From: Actinomyces haliotis
GTDB lineage: Bacteria > Actinomycetota > Actinomycetes > Actinomycetales > Actinomycetaceae
Direction: 5' to 3'
Assembly: GCF_015355765.1 (NCBI RefSeq)
Contig: NZ_JACWNA010000025.1
Location: 1-39,779 of the forward strand
Length of the DNA: 39,779 bases
Part shown: in pieces, positions 39,713 to 39,779 of the stretch
How the letters are laid out: each line of letters starts with the position of its first letter
Position numbering within the stretch: the first letter of the stretch is position 1
Notes under the pieces: model-generated
Told to the model about the DNA's origin: nothing
What the model saw: only the letters and a program-made list of their open reading frames with translations
Databases searched by the model: none
Made by a program: the position numbers and the translations under genes

Positions 39713-39779
39713 CGGGGGGGGGGGCGGCCCCCGAGGGGGGGGGGGGGGGGGGAGACCCCGGGGGGGGGGAACCCCCAAA
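39713..39779. other. Degenerate poly-G/poly-C edge, likely sequencing or assembly artefact
   Basis: The last ~67 bases are runs of up to about 20 G broken by short C or A stretches. This is unlike any other part of the window and typical of a contig end or dye-chemistry poly-G. A real terminator of DUF3107 may begin at about 39697 (GGGGCCCCCC). Confidence 0.75.

Noticed and set aside
1-39779. CRISPR arrays, prophage or insertion sequences
   Set aside because: No regularly spaced repeats, transposase, integrase or phage structural genes were seen on either strand.

Overview
The window is high-GC DNA from an actinobacterium, most likely an Actinomyces-type member of the Actinomycetaceae. This is judged from the AdnA/AdnB double-motor nuclease pair next to a DUF3107 gene, EttA, a zinc-ligand-free L32, a compact monoderm-type Tad locus, a Glu-type RpiB, many GTG starts with GTGA/ATGA overlaps, and several apparently leaderless promoters. 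I found no phage, transposase, CRISPR array or resistance island. It looks like a core chromosomal segment, and the right edge degenerates into poly-G/poly-C runs that look like a contig end.

Layout. 1-2.5 kb (minus): trigger factor, a small unknown protein, tRNA-Pro(TGG), tRNA-Gly(TCC) and rpmF. 2.6-5.4 kb (plus): a YigZ/IMPACT protein, then a cysteine-synthesis unit: an 18-residue Cys/Met-rich leader peptide overlapped by strong hairpins, cysK and cysE. 5.5-9.1 kb (minus): a prolyl-aminopeptidase-like hydrolase, a DUF488 protein overlapping a Nei-type DNA glycosylase, and rpiB. 9.2-14.2 kb (plus): an M13 metallopeptidase and the M1 aminopeptidase PepN. 14.4-21 kb: a sugar-PTS island with two paralogous stand-alone EIIB proteins, an EIIA, ptsI and, between them, malQ; a TesB thioesterase is coupled to ptsI. 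21.2-25.8 kb: ettA, a 120-bp inverted-repeat element, prfB, and a LysR regulator divergent from a small CBU_0592-like membrane protein. 25.9-30.8 kb (minus): a seven-gene overlapping Tad/Flp pilus operon (tadA, tadB, tadC, Flp-like, two TadE-like, TadG-like). 31.1-39.7 kb: a phosphotransferase-fold protein, adnB and adnA (minus), and DUF3107 (plus).

How the genes work together. CysE makes O-acetylserine and CysK converts it to cysteine; the leader and intergenic hairpins suggest attenuation by sulfur amino-acid supply. EI, EIIA and the EIIBs form the cytoplasmic phosphorelay of the sugar PTS (HPr and EIIC are not in the window), and MalQ links it to maltodextrin metabolism. AdnA and AdnB resect DNA double-strand breaks. 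The Tad genes would build a thin pilus but lack a local TadZ and prepilin peptidase.

The most interesting observations are the cysteine leader and its hairpins (3.45-3.55 kb), mutually exclusive hairpins between cysK and cysE, the 120-bp inverted-repeat element before prfB, a perfect DnaA box in the tadA control region, a kinase-fold protein that has lost its Mg-binding Asp, and the paired PTS EIIB proteins. All identity statements come from reading motifs by eye; no database search was run.
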